From Lachnospiraceae bacterium JLR.KK002 (lineage in GTDB: Bacteria > Bacillota > Clostridia > Lachnospirales > Lachnospiraceae), in NCBI GenBank assembly GCA_036941025.1, contig JAYMNP010000001.1, positions 682,001 to 746,000 of the forward strand: a DNA stretch of 64,000 bases, written 5' to 3'. Made by a program: the position numbers and the translations under genes. Below the pieces are notes generated by a model. That model saw only the letters and a program-made list of their open reading frames with translations. It did not search any database and was not told where the DNA came from. This document shows positions 44,334 through 54,800 of the stretch, piece after piece; position 1 is the stretch's first letter; every line of letters begins with the position of its first letter.

Positions 44334-45620
44334 ATGAGTAATTACCAGACAGAGACAAAATGCATTCAGTCCGGCTGGCATCCGAAGCGGGGTGAGCCCA
44401 GGGTGCTTCCCATTTATCAGAGTACGACCTTTAAGTACGATACCAGCGACCAGATGGGCAGATTGTTTGATTTGGAGGACAGCGGGTATTTTTATACCAG
44501 ATTGCAGAATCCTACCAACGATGCGGTTGCAGAGAAAATCTGCGAGCTGGAGGGCGGTGTGGCAGCCATGCTTACGTCTTCCGGACAGGCTGCAAATTAT
44601 TATGCAGTATTTAATATCTGCGAAGCAGGGGACCATATGGTATGTTCTTCCACAGTATATGGGGGAACTTTTAACCTGTTCGGTGCAACCCTGAAGAAGC
44701 AGGGCATAGAATGTACTTTTATTGACCCGGATGCCGGGGAGGAAGAACTGGCACAGGCATTCCGGCCCAACACAAAGTTACTGTTTGCAGAGACCATTGC
44801 AAATCCTGCACTGGTGATTCTGGATATTGAGAAATTTGCAAAAGCAGCCCATGAACACGGAGTTCCCCTGATTGTGGACAATACCTTTGCAACTCCCATT
44901 AATTGCCGGCCTTTTGAGTGGGGTGCGGATATTGTCACCCATTCCACCACCAAATATATGGACGGCCATGCCATGTGTGTGGGAGGATGTATTGTGGACA
45001 GCGGGAATTTTGACTGGAATCAGTACAAAGATAAATTTCCGGGGCTGACTCAGCCGGACCCTACCTATCATGGAATTGTGTATACTGAGAAATTCGGCAA
45101 AGGGGCCTATATAACCAAGGCAACTGCCCAGATTATGCGGGATCTTGGCTCCATCCAGTCTCCTCAGAATGCGTTTCTGCTGAATGTGGGACTGGAGACA
45201 CTTCATCTGCGGATGCCCAGACACTGTGAAAATGCCGCAAAAGTGGCAGAATTTTTAAACAGCCATGAGAAGGTGGCCTGGGTCAACTTTGCCGGACTGA
45301 AAGATAACAAATATTATAATCTGGCTCAGAAATATATGCCGAATGGTACCTGCGGCGTGATTTCCTTTGGCTTAAAGGGCGGAAGGAAAGTATCCGTGGA
45401 ATTTATGGATAAGCTGAACATGATTGCCATTGTCACCCATGTGGCGGACGCCAGAACCTGTGTGCTCCATCCGGCCAGCCATACTCACAGGCAGATGACG
45501 GATGAACAGCTTGTGGAAGCCGGAGTTGCGCCGGATTTGATTCGTCTGTCTGTCGGAATTGAGAATGCCCAGGATATCATTGCGGATCTGGCACAGGCGC
45601 TGGAAGCCATATCCTGTTAA
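44334..45620 (+). CDS. metY: O-acetylhomoserine sulfhydrylase
   Basis: PLP enzyme that joins O-acetylhomoserine and sulfide to make homocysteine for methionine. 428 residues. FYTRLQNPTNDAVAEKI and LTSSGQAANYYAVFNI lie in the first third, and IVDNTFATPINCRPFEWGAD binds the cofactor. The PLP lysine is in DIVTHSTTKYMDGHAMCVGG. VADARTCVLHPASHTHRQM is near the C-terminus. These features set it apart from cystathionine gamma-lyase/beta-lyase relatives, though side activities are possible. GGAGGAAG lies before the ATG. Confidence 0.94.
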   Translation: MSNYQTETKCIQSGWHPKRGEPRVLPIYQSTTFKYDTSDQMGRLFDLEDSGYFYTRLQNPTNDAVAEKICELEGGVAAMLTSSGQAANYYAVFNICEAGDHMVCSSTVYGGTFNLFGATLKKQGIECTFIDPDAGEEELAQAFRPNTKLLFAETIANPALVILDIEKFAKAAHEHGVPLIVDNTFATPINCRPFEWGADIVTHSTTKYMDGHAMCVGGCIVDSGNFDWNQYKDKFPGLTQPDPTYHGIVYTEKFGKGAYITKATAQIMRDLGSIQSPQNAFLLNVGLETLHLRMPRHCENAAKVAEFLNSHEKVAWVNFAGLKDNKYYNLAQKYMPNGTCGVISFGLKGGRKVSVEFMDKLNMIAIVTHVADARTCVLHPASHTHRQMTDEQLVEAGVAPDLIRLSVGIENAQDIIADLAQALEAISC

Positions 45621-45671
45621 GCGGGAAATCTTTGAAAAATACAGAAAATAACTGATTTTGGAGGAGTAGCT

Positions 45672-47126
45672 ATGAGAAAAATTCTGTTTGCAGCATCTGA
45701 GTGCGTACCATTTATCAAAACAGGAGGACTGGCCGACGTTTGCGGTGCGCTTCCGAAGGAATTTGACAAAAACGACTGGGATATCAGAGTGGTAATCCCA
45801 AATTATACCTGTATACCGGAAAAGTGGCGGAATCAGTTTGAGTATGTGACGCACTTTTATATGAGCTGCGGAAGCTATATACAGAACAAGTACGTGGGTG
45901 TCCTTCAGTACAAGCTGGATGGAATTACCTATTATTTTATTGATAATCAGGAGTATTTTGACTGCTTTTTGCCTTACGGTGATATCCGTTTTGATGTGGA
46001 GAAATTTGTGTTCTTTGACAAAGCGGTACTTTCCATGCTTCCGCTGATTAATTTCCAGCCTCAGATTATTCACTGTCATGACTGGGAGACAGGATTCATT
46101 CCGGTTTATCTGAGAACCGAATTCCAGGGAGATATGTTCTTCTGGGGCATGAAATCCATTATGACCATTCACAACCTGAAATTCCAGGGAATATGGGATA
46201 CTAAAACCATGAAAGGCCTGACGGGATTCCCCACTGATTTATTTGTGCCTGATAAGCTGGAATTCAAAAAAGACGCCAATATGTTAAAGGGCGGCCTGGT
46301 ATATGCAGATTATATCACTACGGTAAGCGATACCTATGCACAGGAGATACAGACCAATTATTACGGAGAAGGCCTGAACGGCCTGCTTTCCGCAAGGCAT
46401 ATGGATATGCAGGGCATTGTCAATGGTATTGATTACAATGTATACAATCCGGCAACGGATGAAAAGCTCTATGTAAATTATGATGCGGAAAGCCACCGGA
46501 AGAAGAAAGCTCTGAACAAGGAGCGGCTGCAGCAGGATCTGGGCCTTGCAGTGGATAAGAAACGTTATATGATAGGGCTCATTTCCCGTCTTACGGACCA
46601 GAAGGGGCTGGATTTGATTAACTATGTGATTGAGCGTATTATTGACGATTACACCCAGCTTGTAGTAATCGGTACGGGGGATGCCCAGTATGAAAATATG
46701 TTCCGTCATTTTGCATGGAAGTATCCGGATAAGATTTCGGCCAATATCTGCTATTCGGATGATCTGGCTCACAAACTGTACGGTGCGGCAGATGCTTTCC
46801 TGATGCCTTCCAGATTTGAACCCTGCGGACTGACTCAGATGATTTCTTTCCGCTACGGAACGATTCCGATTGTACGTGAGACCGGCGGCCTGAAAGATAC
46901 GGTACAGCCTTACAACGAGTATGATAATGTGGGAGACGGATTCTCCTTTACCAACTATAACGGGGAGGAAATGCTGAACATTATCAATTATTCCAAACAT
47001 ATTTTCTTTGATAAGAAACGTCAGTGGAATCAGATGATAGACCGGGCCATGGCAAATGATTATTCCTGGAATGCTTCCAAATTCCGTTATGAAGGGCTGT
47101 ACAAATACCTGATGGGTGAATGTTAG
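45672..47126 (+). CDS. glgA: glycogen synthase (ADP-glucose type)
   Basis: GT-B glycosyltransferase (GT5) that lengthens alpha-1,4-glucan with ADP-glucose. 484 residues. N-terminal MRKILFAASECVPFIKTGGL with the KTGGLADV substrate loop; IIHCHDWETGFIPVY; C-terminal domain with GLISRLTDQKGLDLI, and the catalytic EPCGLTQM. GGAGTAGCT precedes the ATG. Other glg genes are not nearby. A small hairpin follows the stop. Confidence 0.95.
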   Translation: MRKILFAASECVPFIKTGGLADVCGALPKEFDKNDWDIRVVIPNYTCIPEKWRNQFEYVTHFYMSCGSYIQNKYVGVLQYKLDGITYYFIDNQEYFDCFLPYGDIRFDVEKFVFFDKAVLSMLPLINFQPQIIHCHDWETGFIPVYLRTEFQGDMFFWGMKSIMTIHNLKFQGIWDTKTMKGLTGFPTDLFVPDKLEFKKDANMLKGGLVYADYITTVSDTYAQEIQTNYYGEGLNGLLSARHMDMQGIVNGIDYNVYNPATDEKLYVNYDAESHRKKKALNKERLQQDLGLAVDKKRYMIGLISRLTDQKGLDLINYVIERIIDDYTQLVVIGTGDAQYENMFRHFAWKYPDKISANICYSDDLAHKLYGAADAFLMPSRFEPCGLTQMISFRYGTIPIVRETGGLKDTVQPYNEYDNVGDGFSFTNYNGEEMLNIINYSKHIFFDKKRQWNQMIDRAMANDYSWNASKFRYEGLYKYLMGEC

Positions 47127-47142
47127 AATTTCATGAAGAATC

Positions 47143-47169
47143 CCTGCCGCCGAAAGGCAGGCAGTTTCC
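47143..47169 (+). terminator. possible terminator after glgA
   Basis: CCTGCC and GGCAGG around GCCGAAA, followed by CAGTTTCC; the T-run is poor. Confidence 0.4.
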
Positions 47170-47249
47170 TGTATAAATTTTCAGCCGGATTCCCATACTA
47201 ATGCAGAATGAGAAAATTATGCCATCTGCATACAGGAAAGGGAATTTGA

Positions 47250-47957
47250 ATGGAAGAGAATTTAAAACAACAGGAAAAAGAAAAAAATGAAAATGAAGAA
47301 ATCAAAGATATGGGGCAGCTTACCCTGGAGCAGGGAGAATCCAGACACAGAATTCATCTGCTTTCTGTAATCGGGGAAATTGAGGGCCATGAAACTCTTT
47401 CGCCTAATGCCAAAACCACCAAATACGAACACGTCCTGCCGAAACTGGCCTCCATCGAGGATGACGACAGGGTGGACGGAGTGCTGGTTATTATCAATAC
47501 CGTAGGCGGAGATGTGGAATCAGGACTTGCCATTGCGGAGATGATTGCTTCTCTGAGCAAACCCACGGTTTCGCTGGTATTGGGCGGCAGCCATTCCATC
47601 GGGGTTCCGCTGGCTGTTTCCACCGACTATTCCTATATTGTTCCCACGGGAACTATGGTGATTCATCCGGTGCGTCTGAACGGGCTTGTAATCGGGGCGC
47701 CTCAGACCTATGACTATTTTCAGCAGATGCAGGACAGAATTACGGGGTTTGTGGCCAGCCACTGTTTTGCCACGCAGGAACAGCTGGAAAATATGATGAT
47801 GAATACCAGTATGCTTACCAAAGACCTGGGAACCATACTGGTGGGCAGCCAGGCGGTGGCGGAAGGTATTATCAACGAAGTTGGCGGCATTGACGAGGCC
47901 ATGAAAAGGCTGCATCAGATGATTGATGAAAAGAAAGAAAACAGTGAATCTGCGTAG
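47250..47957 (+). CDS. TepA-like ClpP-fold protease
   Basis: A 235-residue ClpP-fold serine protease of the TepA/YmfB group, known from Bacilli and Clostridia. The nucleophile Ser is in LVLGGSHSIGVPLAVSTDYS, the His in MVIHPVRLNG, and the oxyanion strand in VLVIINTVGGDVESGLAIAE. The N-terminus is highly charged and there is no signal peptide. GGGAA and AGGAAAGGG lie before the ATG. It precedes a small conserved gene. Confidence 0.88.
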   Translation: MEENLKQQEKEKNENEEIKDMGQLTLEQGESRHRIHLLSVIGEIEGHETLSPNAKTTKYEHVLPKLASIEDDDRVDGVLVIINTVGGDVESGLAIAEMIASLSKPTVSLVLGGSHSIGVPLAVSTDYSYIVPTGTMVIHPVRLNGLVIGAPQTYDYFQQMQDRITGFVASHCFATQEQLENMMMNTSMLTKDLGTILVGSQAVAEGIINEVGGIDEAMKRLHQMIDEKKENSESA

Positions 47958-47993
47958 TGAAGCGCAGCAGAGAGTAAAGGACAGGTGACGCAT

Positions 47994-48290
47994 ATGAAGA
48001 AATATAAAAGAGCTTCTCTGGAAGTAGAGGCAGTGGAGTATGAACTGGGAAAAGGAATGGAGGACGGCTTTATGCCCTGGACTTCTGTTGTGACCATAGG
48101 ATGGATTTCAACGGAAAAGCTGATTAAAATCACCCGTGAAGACGGTGTGGTGGTGTGTCCTTTTGTCCAGAACCGGAGAGGCCTTATTTTCCTGAGAGAG
48201 GGAGATTATATTATACAGGAAAAGGATATGGAGCGTCATGTGTGTGGAAAGGATAAGTTTTTTAAACGGTTCCTTCCGGCGGAAGAATAG
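47994..48290 (+). CDS. small conserved hypothetical protein
   Basis: A 98-residue protein from the ATG at 47994, after ACAGGTGACG. Near the middle is a pattern ITREDGVVVCPFVQNRRGL, and then FLREGDYIIQEKDMERHVC, which resembles the short 'do not exceed' type domains found in phages and Firmicutes, where a GD-[YW]-I-x(2,3)-[DG] turn is common. No known function. It is followed by a strong terminator. Confidence 0.65.
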   Translation: MKKYKRASLEVEAVEYELGKGMEDGFMPWTSVVTIGWISTEKLIKITREDGVVVCPFVQNRRGLIFLREGDYIIQEKDMERHVCGKDKFFKRFLPAEE

Positions 48291-48317
48291 TATTACAGAT
48301 ATTTGTTTTGTACAATT

Positions 48318-48370
48318 CCGGGCAAATGGAGCGGTTTCGTCAGATTCGGCTGTTTGCCCGGATTTTGTTG
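48318..48370 (+). terminator. terminator before addB
   Basis: CCGGGCAAA (48318-48326) pairs exactly with TTTGCCCGG (48353-48361), followed by ATTTTGTTG. Confidence 0.75.
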
Positions 48371-48398
48371 CCAGTCCATTGGAAAAAGGAGTACATTT

Positions 48399-51300
48399 AT
48401 GTCCCTGCAGTTGATTTTCGGAGGTTCCGGCAGCGGAAAATCCGATTATGTATATAAGAAAATTTTAGAACAGTCCGGCCGGGAACAGGACAGGACCTTT
48501 TTTGTTCTGGTGCCGGAGCAGTTTACCATGCAGACCCAGCGGGAGCTGGTAAGACGCCAGGAAAACCACAGTATTATGAATGTGGATGTGGTAAGTTTCC
48601 CCAGGCTTGCCTGGCGGATTTTTGACGAACTTGGAATGGAGCATGTAAATGTTCTGGAAGAAACCGGGAAAAACCTGCTGCTGCGCCGGGTGGCCGAAGA
48701 ACAGCAGGAGAACCTTCAGCTAATCAGAGCCAGTATGAAGAAAACAGGATATATCAGTGAGATGAAATCAGTGATTTCCGAACTGACCCAGTATCGAATC
48801 CTGCCGGAACAGCTTGATATCTTTGTTCAGGATGAGGAACAGTCCCCACTGTTTCGCTATAAGATTCAGGATATCCGGACCATGTATCAGGGATTTGCGG
48901 ATTACCTGGAAGGCCGGTTTATTACAGCGGAAGAACTTCTGGAAGTGCTGGCGAAAGAAGCAGGCAAATCCCGGATTCTGAAAGACGCTGTGCTGGTGCT
49001 GGACGGTTTTACCGGGTTTACGCCGGTGCAGTATCATCTGCTGGAGACCTTAATGCGGCTTACCAGGGAAATCCGGGTAACGGTGACGCTGGATGAGCGG
49101 GAAGATCCTTTCCGCTGCGAGGGAATTCAGGAGTTGTTTTACATGAGTAAAAAAACCGTTGCTGCCCTTTTGAAAATTGCAGAGGAGAACCGGATTGAAG
49201 TGAAAGACCCCTGCTGGATATCCCATACCGGAAAAAGCCGGTTTTCCAAATCTCCCGCCCTGCTGTGGCTGGAGCAGAATCTGTTCCGGCCCCGGCTAGG
49301 GGCCTGTCCCGGTGACGCGGGCCGGGAAATCAAACTGTATTCACTGATGAACCCAAGGCAGGAGCTTCAGTTTATTGCCAGGGAAATCCACAGGCTGGTA
49401 CGGGAGCATAAGTATCGGTACAAAGATATTGCCATTGTGTGCGGAGACGTGGAAATGTACGGGAATTATGCCAGGGAAATTTTTGCTGCATATGAAATCC
49501 CCCTGTTTCTGGACGCCAGGAAAAATATCGTCTTTCATCCCATGACAGAATTTCTAAAACAGGCTCTGAGCATGACAGAACAGGATTTTTCCTATGAAAC
49601 AGTGCTCGGTTATCTGCGGTGCGGCCTTTGCGGCTGGAATGTGGAGGATGTGGATTTACTGGAAAATTATCTGCTGGCAGAGAATATCCGGGGACTGAAA
49701 AAATGGCGGAAAGTCTGGGTGCGCCGGGGCCCGGTACAGAATCAGGAAGAACTGGAACGCATAAACGTACTGCGTGCCAGGCTGGTGGAGGAATTTGAGC
49801 CTTTATGGGAGATTTTCCATAAAAAAGAAGGAAAATACCACACTGTCCTGGAAGCATCCAGGGAATTGTACCTGCTGCTCTGCCGGCTGGAAGTGGAGGA
49901 GCAGTTAAAGGGATATGAGGAGCGGTTTCAGGCAGAGGGAGAGACTGCTCTGGCAAAAGAGTATGCCCAGATTTATAAGATTGTCATGGATTTGCTGGAT
50001 AAGATGGTGGAACTTCTGGGGGAAGAACGGATGAGCGTCCGGGAATACCGGGAAGTACTGGAGGCAGGGCTGGAGGCTGCTGCGGTAGGCATTATTCCGC
50101 CGGGATATGACCGGGTTGTATTCGGAGATATTGAGAGAACCAGACTGTCGGATATTAAAGTGCTGTTTTTCGCAGGGGTCAACGACGGGCTGATTCCCAA
50201 AGCTGCGGAACATGGCGGAATTATTTCCCAGGCGGACCGGGAATGTTTTGCAGCCCATGGCATGGAGCTGGCTCCCACAGACCGGGAGCGGAGCTTCATC
50301 CAGAAATTTTATCTGTACCTGAACCTGACCAAACCGTCGGAAAAACTGTATATCACCTGGTTTCGGGTGAGCCAGGACGGAAAGGAAACCAGAAAATCCT
50401 ATCTGGTCAGCACCATCCTGAAAATGTTTCCGGAGCAGAAGCCTGAGCGGATGGAGGAGGCTTTCGGCCTGCAGCAGATTGTCACGCCGGGGAGCAGTCT
50501 GAAATTCTTTGTGGAAGGGCTGAAACTGGCCAGACAGGGAACGGTATATCCGGAGTGGAAAGGGCTTTATCAATGGTATATGAGCCAGGATTCCTGGCGG
50601 GAAAAGCTGCTTCCCTTTCTGGACGCAGTGTTTTATCAGTATCAGGCCAGGCCCATGAGGTCGGAAATTACCAGAGCGTTGTACGGTACGGTGCTGGAAA
50701 ACAGCGTGACACGTCTGGAGCAGTTCAGTGCCTGTGCGTTCCGGCATTTTCTCCAGTATGGACTGAAGCTGGAAGAGCGCAGACTGGGAGAATTTGCCCC
50801 TGTGGATATGGGAAACATGTTTCATGAGGCGCTGGAGCGGTATTCCCACCACATGGAGAGGGCCGGATACCACTGGTTTGACGTACCGGAAGAAGTGGAA
50901 GAAGAACTGATGGAACGTGCTGTGGAGGAAACGCTGGGAACGGGATTTGACAGTATGCTGTTCCAGGAAGCCAGAACGGCATATCTGGTGGAACGGATGA
51001 AGCGGATTCTGAAACGTACGGTCCAGGCCATTGCAGAGCAGATTAAAACCAGCCATTTTTCCCCGGAAGGCTATGAGATATCCTTTTCTTTTGCGGAACA
51101 TCTGGACGCGGTGAATTTTACTCTGAGCGAGGAAGAAAAAATGCGGCTGCGGGGGAGGATTGACCGGATTGATACGAAAAAGACAGAACAGCAGGTGTAC
51201 GTGAAGGTGGTGGACTACAAGTCCGGAAACCGGGAATTTCAGCTGCTGTCTCTGTATCATGGACTGCAGCTGCAGCTTGTGGTATACATGAATTCTGCGG

Positions 51301-51800
51301 TGGAACTGATGAAACGGAAGTACCCGGAGAAAGAAATAGTTCCGGCGGGCATGTATTACTATCATCTGGACGACCCCATGATCAACGGCCAAAGGGGGAT
51401 GACTGACGAGGAAATCCAGGAACAGATTCTGGAGGAGCTGAAGCTGAAAGGGGTTGCTGGGGAGGAAGAGGACGCCAGTGTCAGCAGGAAAACCCAAAAA
51501 GCCGGAAAAGAGGAATTTCAGGTACTGTCCCGGTATGTGAACCATAAAATCCAGGATATCGGAAGGAAGATTTTTGACGGAGAAATCGGGGCCAGCCCTT
51601 ACCAGCTGGGCGACCAGACCGGCTGTGATTACTGTCCCTATCACGGAATCTGCGGGTTTGACAGCGCAGCTCCCGGCTGTGATTACCGGAAGCTGGAACA
51701 TATACGGGATGAAGAGGAAATTCTGGAAAAAATGCGGCGTACCATGGAAGACGGGCAATTATCCGGAAATCTGAAACAGGGAAAGGAGAGACGGAAATGA
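48399..51800 (+). CDS. addB: ATP-dependent helicase/nuclease subunit B
   Basis: Subunit of the AddAB (RexAB) enzyme that resects double-strand breaks for recombination. The start is the ATG at 48399, after AAAGGAG; the frame to 48303 covers the terminator. 1133 residues. Helicase-like Walker A LIFGGSGSGKS is at residues 5-15. The C-terminal RecB-type nuclease has RIDRIDTKK and VVDYKSGNREF. A 4Fe-4S cluster is indicated by Cys in CDYCPYHGICGFD plus an earlier one in LEQFSACAFRHFLQYG. It overlaps addA by 4 bp. Confidence 0.95.
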   Translation: MSLQLIFGGSGSGKSDYVYKKILEQSGREQDRTFFVLVPEQFTMQTQRELVRRQENHSIMNVDVVSFPRLAWRIFDELGMEHVNVLEETGKNLLLRRVAEEQQENLQLIRASMKKTGYISEMKSVISELTQYRILPEQLDIFVQDEEQSPLFRYKIQDIRTMYQGFADYLEGRFITAEELLEVLAKEAGKSRILKDAVLVLDGFTGFTPVQYHLLETLMRLTREIRVTVTLDEREDPFRCEGIQELFYMSKKTVAALLKIAEENRIEVKDPCWISHTGKSRFSKSPALLWLEQNLFRPRLGACPGDAGREIKLYSLMNPRQELQFIAREIHRLVREHKYRYKDIAIVCGDVEMYGNYAREIFAAYEIPLFLDARKNIVFHPMTEFLKQALSMTEQDFSYETVLGYLRCGLCGWNVEDVDLLENYLLAENIRGLKKWRKVWVRRGPVQNQEELERINVLRARLVEEFEPLWEIFHKKEGKYHTVLEASRELYLLLCRLEVEEQLKGYEERFQAEGETALAKEYAQIYKIVMDLLDKMVELLGEERMSVREYREVLEAGLEAAAVGIIPPGYDRVVFGDIERTRLSDIKVLFFAGVNDGLIPKAAEHGGIISQADRECFAAHGMELAPTDRERSFIQKFYLYLNLTKPSEKLYITWFRVSQDGKETRKSYLVSTILKMFPEQKPERMEEAFGLQQIVTPGSSLKFFVEGLKLARQGTVYPEWKGLYQWYMSQDSWREKLLPFLDAVFYQYQARPMRSEITRALYGTVLENSVTRLEQFSACAFRHFLQYGLKLEERRLGEFAPVDMGNMFHEALERYSHHMERAGYHWFDVPEEVEEELMERAVEETLGTGFDSMLFQEARTAYLVERMKRILKRTVQAIAEQIKTSHFSPEGYEISFSFAEHLDAVNFTLSEEEKMRLRGRIDRIDTKKTEQQVYVKVVDYKSGNREFQLLSLYHGLQLQLVVYMNSAVELMKRKYPEKEIVPAGMYYYHLDDPMINGQRGMTDEEIQEQILEELKLKGVAGEEEDASVSRKTQKAGKEEFQVLSRYVNHKIQDIGRKIFDGEIGASPYQLGDQTGCDYCPYHGICGFDSAAPGCDYRKLEHIRDEEEILEKMRRTMEDGQLSGNLKQGKERRK

Positions 51801-54800
51801 AGCCAGAATGGAGTCCGCAGCAACGACAGGTCATTGATTTGAGGAACCGGAATCTGCTGGTATCTGCAGCGGCGGGAAGCGGCAAGACGGCTGTGCTGGT
51901 GGAGCGGATTATACAGAAAATTATGGATGAAAACCATCCCACGGATATTGACCGTCTTCTGATTGTGACCTTTACCAATGCGGCGGCATCGGAAATGCGG
52001 GAGCGGATTGGAACTGCCATTGAGCAGGCCCTGGAAAAGCAGCCGGAAAATGTCCGTCTGCAGCGGCAGCAGACGCTGTTACATAACGCGCAGATTACCA
52101 CCATACACAGTTTCTGTCTGTATGTGATTCGCAATTATTTTCACCGGATTGAGCTGGACCCGGAATTTCGGGTGGCAGAAGAAGGGGAGCTGAAGCTGCT
52201 GAAAAGCGATGTGCTGGACAGGGTGCTGGAGCAGTATTATCAGGAAGCAAAACCGGAATTTCTCACTTTGTCGGAAACCATCGCCACAGGCAAAACCGAC
52301 GAACCTCTGAAAGAAACAATCTTAAAGCTGTTTGATTTTGCCATGAGTTATCCCTGGGTGGAAGAATGGCTGGAAAATTGCAAAAAGCCTTTTCAGGTAA
52401 AGACGCCGGAGGAATTTGAAAGGCTCCCTCTGGCGGAGGAACTGCTGTCTTACCTGCGCAGTATTACCGGACAGTGGGCTCTGCAGATGAAAATATGCCG
52501 GGAACTCAGCCTGGAGGAGGACGGGCCTCAGATGTATGCGGAGCTTTTGTCCAGGGAGACGGAAGCCATGGAGCGAATCGAAAGCAGCAGCACATATCAG
52601 CAGTATTACGAGAGAATCCGGGGGTTTTCTTTCGGGCGGCTGGCGGCTGCCCGAAAATACAGCGGCGACCCTCGGAAAAAAGAACAGGTGCAGAAGCTGC
52701 GCAACGAAGTGAAAAGTTCCGTGAAAAAAGTCACCGAGCAGTTTTTTTTCCAGAATCCGGAAGAAATGATTGCAGATTTGGGGAAAAACCGCCCGACGGT
52801 GGATATGCTTATTGAAGTTACTCTTGCATTCCTTCATGGATTTGCGGAGAAAAAGCGGGAGAAAAACCTGTTGGATTTTAATGATCTGGAGCATTTTGCA
52901 CTGAAAATTCTGGTGGATGAAACCACCCATGAACCTTCCCGCACTGCGGCGGAGCTGCGGAAAAATTATGAAGAAATCATGATTGACGAATATCAGGATT
53001 CCAATTATGTGCAGGAAACAATTCTGAAAGCAGTATCCAGGGAAGCGGAACACAGCAACAATATTTTCATGGTGGGGGATGTAAAACAGAGTATTTACCG
53101 TTTCCGTATGGCCAGGCCTGAGCTGTTTATGGAAAAATACAATTCCTATACTCAGGAAGACAGTCCGAATCAGAGAATTGATTTGTATATGAATTTCCGC
53201 AGCAGGCCCCAGGTGATTCAGACCGTAAACGATATTTTTTACCGTATTATGAAAGAAGATATCGGGAACATTACCTACAGCAAACAGGCGGCTCTGTATC
53301 CCGGAGCCTCTTTTCCGGAAGGGGAAGAAGGCATATTTGACACCAGATTTCTGGTTGTGGAGCCGGAGGAAGACAGGAAAGAGCAAAGTGTGCAGGAACT
53401 GGAAGCCAGAGCAGTTGGCATGGAAATTCAGAGACTGATGAAAGAGCAGCAGGTAACATCACAGATGAAAGGCGCAGAACAGCCGGGGAGTTTCCGGCCG
53501 GTCCGATATTCCGATATGGTGATTTTGCTGCGTTCCATGACCGGCTGGGCAGATACCTTCGGAAAAGTGCTGGGTGAAATGGGAATTCCGGTGCGGGCAG
53601 CTTCCGGGACAGGATATTTTTCGGCAGTGGAAGTGCAGACCGCATTGAATCTGCTGCGGATTCTGGACAATCCCAGACAGGATATCCCCATGGCCTCTGT
53701 GCTGGCTTCCCCCATTGTGGGGCTGACCGGAGAGGACCTGGCATTGATACGGACCGCCTTTCCCGGCGAAAAATTTTACCAGGCGGTGATGCATTTTTCG
53801 GAAAAAAATGGGGAAAGGGACGAAACTCAGACGCCTGCGGACGCCGGGACAGGGCCGGAAGGCCGGGAACATACGGGAAAAGGCTGTATGCTGTCACGGA
53901 CACAGCAGAAGAAGCTGACCGCTTTTCTGGAATTGCTGGATAAATTCCGGCGGAAAGTCAGTTACACCCCCATCCATGAGCTGCTGTACCAGGTACTGGA
54001 GGAAACGGGGTATCAGGCCTACGTGTACGCCCTTCCCGGCGGCCAGGTAAAGCAGGCCAATCTGGAAATGCTGGTGGAAAAAGCCATCGCCTATGAAACC
54101 ACCAGTTATCGGGGACTGTTTCATTTTATCCGTTATATGGAGCAGCTTCAGAAGTACGAGATGGACTTTCCCATGGCAGAGGGGGAGGAAGCAGAGGATG
54201 CGGTGCGGATTATGAGCATTCACAAGAGCAAAGGCCTGGAATTTCCTGTGGTTTTCGTATCGGGCCTCGGAAAAATGTTCAACAGCCAGGATGTGCGGGA
54301 GCGGGTGGTGCTCCATCCCCGGCTGGGTATCGGCATGGATGTGGTGGACTGTAAACGCCGCCTGCGGACGCCGGGGCTTACCAGACAGTTCCTGGCCAGA
54401 AAGATTACCATGGAAAATGTGGGAGAAGAACTGCGTGTGCTGTATGTGGCTCTGACCAGAGCCAGGGAAAAGCTGATTTTGACGGGGGTTCTGAAAAAGG
54501 CGGAAGAAAAAATCGCCGCTGTGAGCCCCGTCACCTCAGAGGACGGATTTCTCACCTTTCTGAGCCGGTTAAACAGCAATACGTTCCTGCAGTTTTTATT
54601 GCTGGCAGGAGCCTGCAGCCCTCAGTCCTGTCCCGTTGCTATTATAAAACAGGCAGAACTGGAAGCCGGAGAAGTGCAGCAGGCGGCAGAAGACGGCCTG
54701 ACAGGCATTGAACTTCTGGCCGGTCTTGAGGAGGCGGATACGGAGTGGCAGGAAAAGGTGGCACAGCGCCTGACCTGTACCTATCCCTTTGAAGAAGAAG